Assembly (NCBI RefSeq): GCF_002157145.1
Contig: NZ_CP021361.1
Coordinates: 1,240,001-1,304,000 of the forward strand
Reading direction: 5' to 3'
DNA length: 64,000 nt
From: Acidovorax carolinensis
GTDB taxonomy: Bacteria > Pseudomonadota > Gammaproteobacteria > Burkholderiales > Burkholderiaceae_C
The position numbers and the translations under genes were made by a program. Position 1 is the first letter of the stretch, and every line of letters starts with the position of its first letter. This document shows, one piece after another, positions 53,889 through 62,498 of this stretch. The notes beneath the pieces were generated by a model, which saw nothing but the letters and a program-made list of their open reading frames with translations, did no database searches and was not told the DNA's origin.

Positions 53889-55222
53889 TGCCCGTGCAAA
53901 CTGGTTCGCCGATGTTGGATGACGTGCAGCAATGGTTTGGAGCGTTTGCGAAAACCACGGTATTGATTGAGCTGGGTGCGCTGGCCGTGTGCGTGGCACT
54001 GGCCTGGCTCATGGTGTCGGCCTTGCGCCGCGCGCTGCACCGCGACGAGCCGCGCTCCATCCTGTTTGGCCGCAAGGTGGTGGACGGCGTGCTGTTTCCA
54101 CTGACCTTGCTGGGCCTGGGTTATGTGGCCCGATCGGTGCTGGCGCTGTGGGTGCCGCTGGCCGCGTTCAAGGTGGTCATTCCGGTGCTCATTTCGCTGG
54201 TGGTGATCCGGGTGGGGGTCAAGGTGCTGCAGGCGGCTTATCCGCAGTCCGGCTGGGTGCGGCCGATCGAGCGCACCATTTCGTGGCTGGCCTGGCTGGT
54301 CATGGTGTTGTGGGTCACGGGCCTGTTGCCGCTGGTGCTGGAGCAACTCGACGAAATCACCTGGAAGGTGGGGACCACCACGCTGTCGGTGCGTACCATG
54401 ATCGAAGGCTTCGTGACGGCCTGTGCCGTGCTGATTGTGGCCCTGTGGATCTCTTCGTCCATCGAGTCGCGCCTGCTGCGCTCGGTCACGGGCAGCGAGC
54501 TGTCGGTGCGCAAGGCGTTCAGCAATGCCGCGCGCGCCTTGCTGATGTTTCTGGGCCTGATCCTGGCCCTCTCGGCCGTGGGCATCGACCTCACGGCCCT
54601 GTCGGTGCTGGGCGGCGCCGTGGGCGTGGGCATCGGCTTTGGCCTGCAGAAGCTGGCGGCCAACTATGTGAGTGGTTTCGTGATCCTGGCCGAGCGCAGC
54701 GTGCGCATTGGTGACAACGTCCGCGTGGATGGCTTTGAGGGCCGCATCACCGACATCACGGGGCGCTACACGGTGATCCGTTCGGGCGTGGGCCGTGAAT
54801 CCATCGTGCCCAACGAGATGCTCATCACCCAACGGGTGGAGAACCTCTCGCTGGCCGATCCGCGCGTTTGGCTGTCCACGGTGGTCAGTGTGGGCTATGA
54901 CAGCGATGTCGATCTCGTCATCCGACTGCTGGGGGAGGCGGCGCTGGTCAACCCGCGCGTGCTGCGCGAGCCAGGGCCGGCCGTGTCACTGTCGGCTTTT
55001 GGAGCAGACGGCCTGGAGTTCACGGTCGGGTTCTGGATCACCGACCCCGAAAACGGGGTGCTCGGTTTGCGCTCGGACATCAACCGCGCCATCCTCGCGG
55101 CGCTGCGTGCCCACCGCATTGATATTCCCTATCCGCAGCGCGTAGTGCATCTGCGGCCGCAGGATTTGCCCGCTTCCGGCGAAGCGGGTCGCGCGTCGCC
55201 AGGCCCAGTACCGGTCACCTGA
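53888..55222 (+). CDS. MscS-family mechanosensitive channel
   Basis: Inner-membrane small-conductance channel homolog of 444 residues. Several N-terminal helices (VLIELGALAVCVALAWLMVSALRRAL onward) precede the pore helix ALSVLGGAVGVGIGFGLQKLAANYVSGFVILAERSVRIGD, a canonical TM3 and beta-domain entry. The cytoplasmic cage has VRVDGFEGRITDITGRYTVIRSGVGRESIVPNEML. GGAAGG lies 7-8 nt before the ATG at 53888. It overlaps the crotonase-family stop by one base, so the two are coexpressed without an obvious functional link. Confidence 0.93.
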   Translation: MPVQTGSPMLDDVQQWFGAFAKTTVLIELGALAVCVALAWLMVSALRRALHRDEPRSILFGRKVVDGVLFPLTLLGLGYVARSVLALWVPLAAFKVVIPVLISLVVIRVGVKVLQAAYPQSGWVRPIERTISWLAWLVMVLWVTGLLPLVLEQLDEITWKVGTTTLSVRTMIEGFVTACAVLIVALWISSSIESRLLRSVTGSELSVRKAFSNAARALLMFLGLILALSAVGIDLTALSVLGGAVGVGIGFGLQKLAANYVSGFVILAERSVRIGDNVRVDGFEGRITDITGRYTVIRSGVGRESIVPNEMLITQRVENLSLADPRVWLSTVVSVGYDSDVDLVIRLLGEAALVNPRVLREPGPAVSLSAFGADGLEFTVGFWITDPENGVLGLRSDINRAILAALRAHRIDIPYPQRVVHLRPQDLPASGEAGRASPGPVPVT

Positions 55223-55281
55223 TCCGCAGGGGATGGCTTCTGGTGCGGCAGGGAGCTTGACCCTCCGGTGACAGCGTGGAC

Positions 55282-55335
55282 TGGACAAGTGCAGCGCCCA
55301 CTGGCCTATAATCTATAAAAAAGCACGGTCGTTCT
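55282..55335 (+). promoter_or_regulatory. Promoter and TetR-type operator upstream of etfB
   Basis: -10 TATAAT at 55307-55312, with a weak -35 TGGACA 19 bp earlier. Just downstream is the palindrome AGCACGGTCGTTCT (55322-55335), which fits AGNACG-N2-CGTNCT. The position suits a repressor of fatty-acid or acyl-CoA genes of TetR type; the regulator is not in this window. Confidence 0.55.
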
Positions 55336-55396
55336 TTTTGTCATGTCTTTGTATCGCGGGCAGCAGCGGTTTCGTTGCGGTGCGGCATAGAATGTT

Positions 55397-55418
55397 TTAG
55401 TTAACGTAAACGTCAATT
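55397..55418 (+). promoter_or_regulatory. LiuR-like operator upstream of etfB
   Basis: TTAACGTAAACGTCAA (55401-55416), reverse complement TTGACGTTTACGTTAA, resembles the MerR-family LiuR site found before branched-chain amino acid and acyl-CoA oxidation genes in proteobacteria. It lies 30 bp before the ETF start. Confidence 0.5.
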
Positions 55419-55445
55419 CAACAAGTCTATTTAGGAGCTGCAGTA

Positions 55446-56201
55446 ATGAAGGTCTTGGTCCCAGTCAAGCGCGTGGTGGACTACAACGTCAAAGTCCGCG
55501 TCAAATCGGACGGCACGGGCGTGGACACCGCCAACGTCAAGATGAGCATGAACCCCTTTGACGAAATCGCCGTCGAAGAAGCCGTGCGCCTGAAAGAAAA
55601 AGGCCTGGTGACCGAAGTCATCGCGGTGAGCTGCGGCGTGGCCCAGTGCCAGGAAACCCTGCGCACCGCCATGGCCATCGGTGCCGACCGCGCCATCCTG
55701 GTGGAAACCCCTGCCGATCTCGACCTCCAGCCCCTGGCCGTCGCCAAGCTCTTGAAGGCCCTGGTCGACAAGGAACAACCCGGCCTCATCATCCTGGGCA
55801 AGCAAGCCATCGACGACGACGCCAACCAGACCGGCCAGATGCTCGCAGCCCTGGCCGACCTGCCCCAGGCCACCTTTGCCAGCAAGGTCGAGCTCACGGC
55901 CGACAGCGTCAGCGTCACCCGCGAAGTCGATGGCGGCCTGGAAACCCTGGCCTTGACGCTGCCTGCCGTCATCACCACCGACCTGCGCCTGAACGAGCCC
56001 CGCTACGTCACCTTGCCCAACATCATGAAGGCCAAGAAAAAGCAGCTCGACACCGTCAAGCCCGAAGACCTCGGAGTGGACGTCACCCCCCGCTTGAGGA
56101 CCCTCAAGGTCACCGAACCCGCCAAGCGCGGTGCCGGCATCAAGGTGGCCGACGTGGCTGCCCTGGTCGACAAACTCAAGAACGAAGCGAAAGTGATTTG
56201 A
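55446..56201 (+). CDS. etfB: Electron transfer flavoprotein beta subunit
   Basis: ETF small subunit carrying electrons from acyl-CoA dehydrogenases to ETF:ubiquinone oxidoreductase; it binds AMP. The 251 residues start [42 protein letters not shown], the ETF-beta signature [29 protein letters not shown] and [21 protein letters not shown] at the end match the family throughout. AGGAG precedes the ATG. Two candidate operators lie upstream. etfA follows after a 151-bp gap containing a GC-rich repeat. Confidence 0.98.
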   Translation: MKVLVPVKRVVDYNVKVRVKSDGTGVDTANVKMSMNPFDEIAVEEAVRLKEKGLVTEVIAVSCGVAQCQETLRTAMAIGADRAILVETPADLDLQPLAVAKLLKALVDKEQPGLIILGKQAIDDDANQTGQMLAALADLPQATFASKVELTADSVSVTREVDGGLETLALTLPAVITTDLRLNEPRYVTLPNIMKAKKKQLDTVKPEDLGVDVTPRLRTLKVTEPAKRGAGIKVADVAALVDKLKNEAKVI

Positions 56202-56300
56202 CCCCCCTGAGCCGCTTCGCGTCATCCCCCCAGGGGGACGACACCCTCGGTGCGGGGCGGCCCTTCCTTGGTGTCCCGCGCATCGGCCCCGGTGGATCGA
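56202..56300. repeat. GC-rich intergenic repeat, copy D
   Basis: ACCCCCCTGAGCCGCTTCGC, CCCCCC/GGGGG hairpin, then GGGGCGGCCCTTCC. It is nearly identical to copy A in its first 45 bases. It begins at the etfB stop and separates etfB from etfA. Confidence 0.78.
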
Positions 56301-56352
56301 GGGCCGCGGTGGATACCGACACCACTAAAGAATCAAGAGAAAGACGACCGTC

Positions 56353-57285
56353 ATGACATCTCTCGTTATTGCTGAACACGACAACGCCACCATCAAAGGC
56401 GCCACCCTCAACACCGTCACTGCCGCCGTCCAGTGCGGAGGCGACGTCCATGTGCTGATCGCCGGCCACAACGCCAGCGCCGCCGCCCAGGCCGCCTCCA
56501 AAATAGCCGGCGTCGCCAAAGTCATCCACGCCGAAGCCCCCGGCCTGGAACATGGCCTCGCTGAAAACGTCGCCGCCCAGGTCCTCGCCATCGCCAGCAA
56601 CTACAGCCACATCCTCTTCCCCGCCACCGCCAGCGGCAAGAACGTGGCCCCCCGCGTGGCGGCCAAGCTTGACGTCGCCCAGATCAGCGACATCACCAAG
56701 GTGATCGCGGCCGACACCTTCGAGCGCCCCATCTACGCCGGCAACGCCATCGCCACCGTGCAAAGCGCAGACAGCGTCAAGATCATCACCGTGCGCACCA
56801 CCGGCTTTGACGCCGCAGCGGCCACCGGAGGCAGCGCAGCAGTGGAAACCACCGCCGCCACGGCAGACAACGGCAAAAGCCGCTTCATGGGCAGCGAAAT
56901 CGCCAAGAGCGACCGCCCCGAACTCACCGCCGCCAAGATCATCGTCTCCGGTGGCCGGGCCCTCGGGAGCAAGGAAAAGTTCGACGAAGTCATGACCCCG
57001 CTGGCCGACAAGCTCGGCGCCGCCCTGGGCGCCAGCCGCGCCGCGGTCGACGCAGGCTACGCCCCCAACGACTGGCAAGTGGGCCAGACCGGCAAGATCG
57101 TGGCACCCCAGCTGTACATCGCAGCGGGCATCTCGGGCGCCATCCAGCACCTGGCCGGCATGAAGGACTCCAAGGTGATCGTGGCGATCAACAAGGACCC
57201 GGAGGCGCCGATCTTCAGCGTGGCCGACTATGGGCTGGAGGCGGATCTGTTCACGGCCGTGCCGGAACTGGTCAAGGCGCTGTAA
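56353..57285 (+). CDS. etfA: Electron transfer flavoprotein alpha subunit
   Basis: ETF large subunit, which holds the FAD with the beta subunit. The 310 residues start [25 protein letters not shown]. The C-terminal FAD domain has [75 protein letters not shown], the ETF-alpha signature, and [22 protein letters not shown] at the end. It is separated from etfB by an inserted repeat, but order and strand are normal. A hairpin terminator follows. Confidence 0.98.
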   Translation: MTSLVIAEHDNATIKGATLNTVTAAVQCGGDVHVLIAGHNASAAAQAASKIAGVAKVIHAEAPGLEHGLAENVAAQVLAIASNYSHILFPATASGKNVAPRVAAKLDVAQISDITKVIAADTFERPIYAGNAIATVQSADSVKIITVRTTGFDAAAATGGSAAVETTAATADNGKSRFMGSEIAKSDRPELTAAKIIVSGGRALGSKEKFDEVMTPLADKLGAALGASRAAVDAGYAPNDWQVGQTGKIVAPQLYIAAGISGAIQHLAGMKDSKVIVAINKDPEAPIFSVADYGLEADLFTAVPELVKAL

Positions 57286-57300
57286 GGTCTGCGGGCCCGC

Positions 57301-57331
57301 AAAAAGGCATCGCTTGCGGTGCCTTTTTTTT
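57301..57331 (+). terminator. Intrinsic terminator after etfA
   Basis: Stem AAAAAGGCATCG / CGGTGCCTTTTTTT with loop CTTG (one G-T pair) and a T run; it ends 27 bp before the next gene. Confidence 0.85.
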
Positions 57332-57357
57332 GACATTCACATCCCCTGGAGATTCCC

Positions 57358-59178
57358 ATGAGCTACACCGCCCCCGTCAAGGACATGCTGTTCAACATGC
57401 AGCACCTGGCGAATATTGAACAGATCGCACAAATCCCTGGCTTTGAAGACGCGGGCCTCGATACCGCGCAGGCCGTGCTGGAAGAATGCGCCAAGTTCAC
57501 CGAGGGCGTGCTGGCTCCGCTGAACTTCGAGGGTGACAAGAACCCGTCGTCGTGGAAGGACGGCGTGGTCACGGCCACGCCCGGCTTCAAGAACGCCTTT
57601 CGCCAGCTTACCGAGGGTGGCTGGCAGGGCCTGCAGCACCCGGCCGACTTTGGTGGCCAGGGCCTGCCCAAGACCATTGGCGCGGCCTGCATGGAAATGC
57701 TCAACAGTGCCAATATGAGCTTTGCCCTGTGCCCGCTGCTGACCGACGGCGCCATCGAGGCGTTGCTGACGGCCGGCAGCGATGAGCTCAAGGCCATCTA
57801 CCTTGAAAAGCTCATCTCCGGCCAGTGGACCGGCACCATGAACCTGACCGAGCCGCAGGCCGGCTCGGACCTGGCCCTGGTGCGCACCAAGGCCGATCCG
57901 CAGCCCGATGGCACGTACAAGATTTTCGGTACCAAGATTTTCATCACCTGGGGTGAGCACGACATGGCCGAGAACATCGTGCACCTCGTGCTGGCCCGTG
58001 TGGCGGGAGCGCCCGAAGGCGTGAAGGGCATCAGCCTGTTCGTCGTGCCCAAGTTCCTGGTGAACCAGGATGGCAGCCTGGGTGCGCGCAATGACGCGTA
58101 TTGTGTGAGCATCGAGCACAAGCTCGGTATCAAGGCCAGCCCCACGGCCGTGCTGCAGTTTGGCGACGGCACGGCGGCGAGCATCGCAGACAGCGCCGGT
58201 CCCGGCGCTGTGGGCTATCTTGTGGGCCAGGAAAACCGTGGCCTCGAATACATGTTCATCATGATGAACGCCGCGCGCTTTGGCGTAGGGGTCCAGGGCA
58301 TTGCGATCGCCGAGCGCGCCTACCAGAAGGCCGTGGGCTACGCCAAGGACCGCGTGCAAAGCCGCCCGGTGGATGGCAGCATCAACGCCAGCGCGGCCAT
58401 CATCCACCACCCCGATGTGCGCCGCATGCTCATGACCATGCGCGCCACCACCGAAGGCTGCCGCGCCATGGCCGCCGTGGCCGCCGCCGCCTATGACGCC
58501 GCCCACCACCACCCGGACGCTGACACGCGCAAGCAGAACGCCACGTTCTATGAATTCATGGTGCCGCTGGTCAAGGGCTACAGCACCGAGATGAGCCAGG
58601 AAGTCACGAGCCTGGGCGTGCAGGTGCATGGCGGCATGGGCTTTATCGAGGAAACCGGCGCGGCCCAGTACTACCGCGACGCCAAGATCCTGACCATCTA
58701 CGAAGGCACCACCGCCATCCAGGCCAACGACTTGGTGGGCCGCAAGACCGCGCGCGATGGCGGTCAGACCGCCAAGGGCATTGCCGCACAGATCGAAAAG
58801 ACCGAGGGCGAACTGCTGGCCAGCGGCACCCCCGCCGCCAAGGCCGTGGCGCGCCGGCTGGCGGCGGCGCGCCAGGCCTTTCTGGATGTGGTGGACTTTG
58901 TCGCCGGTGGCGCCAAGGCCAGCCCCAATGCCGTTTTTGCGGGCAGCGTGCCTTACCTCATGCTGGCGGGCAATTTGGTGGCCGGCTGGCAGTTGGCGCG
59001 CAGCTTGCTGGTGGCCGAGGCACTGTTGCCCAAGGGACAGGACGAAGCCTTTCTGCGCGCAAAAATCACCACGGCGCAGTTCTATGCCGAGCACATTCTG
59101 GTCAAGGCACCGGGCCTGCGCGACAGCATCGTCGAAGGCGCTGGCAGCGTGACCGATCTGGCGCTGGAATCGTTCTGA
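57358..59178 (+). CDS. Acyl-CoA dehydrogenase
   Basis: FAD enzyme desaturating acyl-CoA thioesters and passing electrons to ETF. The 606-residue length is that of the larger FadE-like bacterial group with an added C-terminal domain, longer than the 380-400 of classic members. Motifs: [77 protein letters not shown], and [38 protein letters not shown], with the probable catalytic Glu in YEGTT near residue 449. GGAG precedes the ATG. It lies directly after etfBA, fitting a shared role in fatty-acid oxidation. Confidence 0.95.
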   Translation: MSYTAPVKDMLFNMQHLANIEQIAQIPGFEDAGLDTAQAVLEECAKFTEGVLAPLNFEGDKNPSSWKDGVVTATPGFKNAFRQLTEGGWQGLQHPADFGGQGLPKTIGAACMEMLNSANMSFALCPLLTDGAIEALLTAGSDELKAIYLEKLISGQWTGTMNLTEPQAGSDLALVRTKADPQPDGTYKIFGTKIFITWGEHDMAENIVHLVLARVAGAPEGVKGISLFVVPKFLVNQDGSLGARNDAYCVSIEHKLGIKASPTAVLQFGDGTAASIADSAGPGAVGYLVGQENRGLEYMFIMMNAARFGVGVQGIAIAERAYQKAVGYAKDRVQSRPVDGSINASAAIIHHPDVRRMLMTMRATTEGCRAMAAVAAAAYDAAHHHPDADTRKQNATFYEFMVPLVKGYSTEMSQEVTSLGVQVHGGMGFIEETGAAQYYRDAKILTIYEGTTAIQANDLVGRKTARDGGQTAKGIAAQIEKTEGELLASGTPAAKAVARRLAAARQAFLDVVDFVAGGAKASPNAVFAGSVPYLMLAGNLVAGWQLARSLLVAEALLPKGQDEAFLRAKITTAQFYAEHILVKAPGLRDSIVEGAGSVTDLALESF

Positions 59179-59204
59179 GTCTGTGACCAGGCTGCCTGCG
59201 CTGC

Positions 59205-59275
59205 AGGGGGTTTTTTGATATAAAAATGATAGCTACTAGCGTTTTATGAGTAAGCGCTAGGGGCATTTTCATCCC
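59205..59275. repeat. atagct/agcgct repeat before the nitronate monooxygenase gene
   Basis: GATATAAAAATGATAGCTACTAGCGTTTTATGAGTAAGCGCTAGGGGCATTTTCAT pattern; complete with TTTTATGAGTAAG spacer and both end motifs. Confidence 0.85.
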
Positions 59276-59300
59276 TATTTTCGTTCAGGAAGTTGTTGCC

Positions 59301-60254
59301 ATGTCCAAACTGCCTCCCGCGTTGCAGAACTTGTCGTTGCCCGTCATCGGCTCGCCGCTGTTCATCATCAGCAACCCCAAGCTCGTGATCGAGCAGTGCA
59401 AGGCCGGTATCGTGGGCTCGATGCCCGCGCTCAACGCGCGCCCCGCAGAATTGCTGGATGAGTGGTTGGCCGAGATCACCGAGACGCTGGCCGCCTACAA
59501 CAAGGCCCACCCCGACAAGCCCGCCGCGCCCTTTGCCATCAACCAGATCGTGCACAAGAGCAACGACCGGCTGGAGCACGACATGCAGGTCTGCGCCAAA
59601 TACAAGGTGCCGATCATCATCACGAGCCTGGGCGCGCGCGAAGACGTGAACCAGGCCGTGCACGCCTGGGGCGGCATCGTGCTGCACGACATCATCAACA
59701 ACAAGTTTGCGCACAAGGCGATTGAAAAGGGCGCCGACGGCCTGATCGCCGTGGCCGCGGGCGCTGGCGGCCATGCCGGCGTGAAGAGCCCGTTTGCGCT
59801 GATCCAGGAAATTCGCCAGTGGTTCGACGGACCGATCGCCCTGAGCGGCTCCATCGCCAGCGGCGACGCCGTGCTGGCCGCGCAGGCCATGGGCGCGGAC
59901 TTTGGCTACATCGGCTCGGCCTTCATCGCCACGCACGAGGCGCGGGCATCGGATGCCTACAAGCAGGCCATTGTGGAGGGCAACTCCGACGACATCGTTT
60001 ACAGCAACCTGTTCACCGGCGTGCACGGCAATTACCTGGCGCCGTCGATCCGCGCTGCGGGCATGGACCCGGACAACCTGCCCGAGTCCGACCCGAGCAA
60101 GATGAACTTTGGCGGCGATGCGAAGAAGGCGTGGAAGGATATCTGGGGCTGTGGCCAGGGCATTGGGGCCATCAATGCGGTAACGAGCACGGCGGAGCTG
60201 GTGACCAAGCTGCGTGGTGAGTATGAGGCGGCGCGGGCGCGGTTGAAGCTGTAG
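59301..60254 (+). CDS. Nitronate monooxygenase family flavoprotein
   Basis: FMN-dependent TIM-barrel protein of the nitronate monooxygenase / 2-nitropropane dioxygenase family, 317 residues. It probably detoxifies alkyl nitronates, though many homologs are unassigned. Motifs: LPVIGSPLFIISNPKLVIEQCKAGIVGSMPALNAR, KVPIIITSLGAREDVNQAVHAWGGIVLHDI, LIAVAAGAGGHAGVKSPFALIQEIRQWF, and the phosphate-binding ALSGSIASGDAVLAAQAMGADFGYIGSAFIAT. It is downstream of the acyl-CoA dehydrogenase with only a repeat between; a functional link is not clear. Confidence 0.93.
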   Translation: MSKLPPALQNLSLPVIGSPLFIISNPKLVIEQCKAGIVGSMPALNARPAELLDEWLAEITETLAAYNKAHPDKPAAPFAINQIVHKSNDRLEHDMQVCAKYKVPIIITSLGAREDVNQAVHAWGGIVLHDIINNKFAHKAIEKGADGLIAVAAGAGGHAGVKSPFALIQEIRQWFDGPIALSGSIASGDAVLAAQAMGADFGYIGSAFIATHEARASDAYKQAIVEGNSDDIVYSNLFTGVHGNYLAPSIRAAGMDPDNLPESDPSKMNFGGDAKKAWKDIWGCGQGIGAINAVTSTAELVTKLRGEYEAARARLKL

Positions 60255-60274
60255 GTTCTGGTCTTTTGTGGCTG

Positions 60275-60325
60275 TAGTGCTTGGCTGCTGAGCGCTGGTA
60301 GCTATTTTTTTGATAGTTCTTTGCG
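60275..60325. repeat. Half copy of the atagct/agcgct repeat
   Basis: GCTTGGCTGCTGAGCGCTGGTAGCTATTTTTTTGATAG: one arm and the T-rich end are clear; the other arm is degenerate. Confidence 0.6.
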
Positions 60326-60329
60326 TGCT

Positions 60330-60385
60330 TTTGCGAAGGACGGAGGCCGGGGCGAGACCCGGCCTCCGCCCTCAACCCAGGCACC
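60330..60385. repeat. Short hairpin sharing the ends of the 686-bp palindrome
   Basis: GGACGGAGGCCGGG and CCCGGCCTCCGCC pair around GCGAGA. These are the outer-end sequences of the palindrome at 13903-14588, here with nothing between them. Confidence 0.6.
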
Positions 60386-60779
60386 ACCCAAAAAACAGCT
60401 ATGAACTAGATAGCGATTAACGCTTGTTCCATCGGCGCTGGAAGCCAGTTCCACGGTGTGGTTGATGCCCCAGCGGCTACCCAGTCATCCGAAATGGGCT
60501 ACGAACTGGCGGTTCTAGGGTCGTAAATGGTTAACGCAGGTCATAGAAACGCATTGCGCCTGTGATTTATCGGATTTTCAGTAATTGCTGAAAGTTCGAT
60601 AACGGCGAAGGGCCATCGCAGGTTTGGCTTTGTGGGTGGCCCCCGCAACCTAGGTCTGCGGGCCTACCCAGCGAGCGCTCTTCAGCGCGCTTCGGCAAAC
60701 ATTGCGTTGTCCGACGACAATAGAAGATTTTGCGGCTTTGCCGCCTGGTGGACTTCCAGCCGCCGATTCTTTTTGCCGC
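60386..60779. other. Intergenic region upstream of the acyltransferase
   Basis: Holds a diverged atagct/agcgct copy at 60395-60455 (AAACAGCTATGAACTAGATA, then AACGCTTG and GGCGCTGGAAGCC). I see no gene or clear promoter in the remainder; AT-rich stretches near 60540-60600 may carry one. Confidence 0.5.
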
Positions 60780-61901
60780 ATGACATCTCCTCACTCCCGC
60801 ACGCCGCTGATCGATATGGTCAAGGGCATTGCCTGCGCCACCATCGTGTGGCACCACCTCGCTTTTTATGGCCCCATGTCTGACATCGCGCAGCCGCTGG
60901 CGCCCGGGTTGATGGCCTGGCTCTACGACTATGGGCGCATGGCCGTGCAGATCTTTCTGGTGCTGGGCGGGTATCTGGCCGCGAGCAGCCTGGCGCCCCA
61001 GGGGCTGGCGCGGTTTGACAGCGCCAGCCAGCAGATCGCACGGCGCTTTGTGCGGCTGGTAGTGCCTTATGCGGTGGCGCTGGTGCTGGCCGTGGTGGTG
61101 GCGGCGCTGGTGCGCAGCTGGCTGGACCATCCCTCGGTGCCCGGTGAGCCCAGTCTGGCCCAGCTGGTGGCCAATGCGCTGCTGCTGCAAGATATCGTGG
61201 GCGAAGAGGCCCTTTCTGCGGGCGTGTGGTACGTCGCCATTGATTTCCAGCTGTTCGTTGGCTCGGTGCTGCTGCTGACGCTGGTGCGGTCGGTTTGTGG
61301 CGAGGGGCGCGCGCACCATGCTGCCTGGTTGGGGCGTGCGCTGGTGGTCGTCGGCACGGCGGCGTCGCTGCTGGTTTTCAACCGCGAGCCTGAACTTGAC
61401 ATGTGGGCCCTGTATTTCCTGGGGTCCTATGGACTCGGCATGATGGCCTTCTGGGCCGTGCAGACCCCGCGCCGCGGCGCGTGGATGGCGGTCATCGCAG
61501 TGTTGGGCGCCGCCGCCCTGGCGCTGGATTTTCGGGAGCGCATTGCCTTGGCGCTGGTGACGGCGCTGACTCTGGCCTGGGCGCTGCGGTCAGCCCGCTG
61601 GCGGCAATGGCAGGGGTTCGCGCCCGTGGTGCGGCTCGGTCAGATGTCGTATTCGGTGTTTCTGGTGCACTTTCCGGTGTGCCTGCTGCTCAATGCGGTG
61701 GTCAGCCACCTCTGGCCGCAAGCGCCCGGGTGGAATGCCCTGGGCATGCTGGCAGCCTTCACCCTGTCGCTCATGGCAGGGCGGCTGCTGTATCAGCGCG
61801 TGGAACGCCACGTGCCATCATGGACCACGGCGCTGCGCTGGCAGGCCGGGCTGGTCGGCACCGGTATGCTGGTGGCGGTTACCGCCAGCCATTGGGGCTA
61901 A
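60780..61901 (+). CDS. Acyltransferase family 3 (OafA/YrhL-type) membrane protein
   Basis: Integral membrane acyltransferase of 373 residues, expected to O-acylate a surface polysaccharide or other periplasmic substrate. The N-terminal RTPLIDMVKGIACATIVWHHLAFYGPM carries the family's conserved His. MAVQIFLVLGGYLAASSLAP, RRFVRLVVPYAVALVLAVVVAALV, and the C-terminal GQMSYSVFLVHFPVCLLLNAVV with a second conserved His follow. About ten helices. No glycan cluster is nearby, so the acceptor is unknown. The start MTSPHSRT was chosen because the upstream frame is not membrane-like. Confidence 0.88.
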   Translation: MTSPHSRTPLIDMVKGIACATIVWHHLAFYGPMSDIAQPLAPGLMAWLYDYGRMAVQIFLVLGGYLAASSLAPQGLARFDSASQQIARRFVRLVVPYAVALVLAVVVAALVRSWLDHPSVPGEPSLAQLVANALLLQDIVGEEALSAGVWYVAIDFQLFVGSVLLLTLVRSVCGEGRAHHAAWLGRALVVVGTAASLLVFNREPELDMWALYFLGSYGLGMMAFWAVQTPRRGAWMAVIAVLGAAALALDFRERIALALVTALTLAWALRSARWRQWQGFAPVVRLGQMSYSVFLVHFPVCLLLNAVVSHLWPQAPGWNALGMLAAFTLSLMAGRLLYQRVERHVPSWTTALRWQAGLVGTGMLVAVTASHWG

Positions 61902-61954
61902 TCCAGCGCGCCCGGTCCTCGGTGTGGCGCAGGGCTGTCCGTCCGCCGGGCGGG

Positions 61955-62368
61955 TCAGCGGTGCAGTTCGCCCGCGCTCTCGGGTTGGTAGATGATGCTT
62001 TTGACCCGCACCGTCATCGACTTGCCACCAGGCCCGGGCCATGCCAGTTCATCGCCCACCGACAGGCCGAGCAGGGCGCTGCCCACGGGTGCAAAAATCG
62101 AGATGCGGTCGGCGCTGCCATCCATGTCGCGCGGGTACACCAGCGTCAGGCAAAACTCCTTACCGCTCTCCTGGATCGTGAACTGCACCGTGGAGTTCAT
62201 GGTCACCACATTGGGCGGAATTTCCTCGGGCGCCACCACGTCGGCGCGGTCCAGCTCTGCCTGCAGGTCGGCCTTGCCCGGAAAGACACTGGCCGGAATC
62301 GCCGCCAGCAGTGCTTCAATGCGATCCAGGTCCAGGGAAGACAGGGTGATCTGGGGTTTGCGCGCCAT
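61955..62368 (-). CDS. Rnk-like GreA/GreB-fold regulator of nucleoside diphosphate kinase
   Basis: 137-residue protein with the Rnk layout. A short N-terminal helical hairpin (ITLSSLDLDRIEALLAAI) comes first. The GreA/GreB C-terminal domain follows: VVAPEEIPPNVVTMNSTVQFTI, FCLTLVYPRDMDGSADRISIFAPVGSALLGLSVGDELAWPGPGGKSMTVRVKSI. Rnk binds RNA polymerase or nucleoside diphosphate kinase; GreA-type acidic tips are missing from the short hairpin. GAGGT lies before the ATG at 62368. It is divergent from the radical SAM gene; the SOS box in the gap could affect both. Confidence 0.88.
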   Translation of the reverse strand: MARKPQITLSSLDLDRIEALLAAIPASVFPGKADLQAELDRADVVAPEEIPPNVVTMNSTVQFTIQESGKEFCLTLVYPRDMDGSADRISIFAPVGSALLGLSVGDELAWPGPGGKSMTVRVKSIIYQPESAGELHR

Positions 62369-62480
62369 GAAGTACCTCGAAAGCTGGTTGTAAAGGCTGG
62401 GACTGTAGTGGATCGCTAATCTCGCACTGCGCCGCGTGGTCAAAAGCGGTGTCTTGGTCCACACGGATAAATTCGAAAAA

Positions 62481-62496
62481 CTGTACATTCATACAG
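62481..62496 (+). promoter_or_regulatory. LexA (SOS) box upstream of the radical SAM gene
   Basis: CTGTACATTCATACAG is a CTGT-N8-ACAG match to the LexA operator, with a partly alternating AT core. It ends 2 bp before the start codon of the radical SAM gene, a position that would block its transcription. Confidence 0.82.
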
Positions 62497-62498
62497 TT

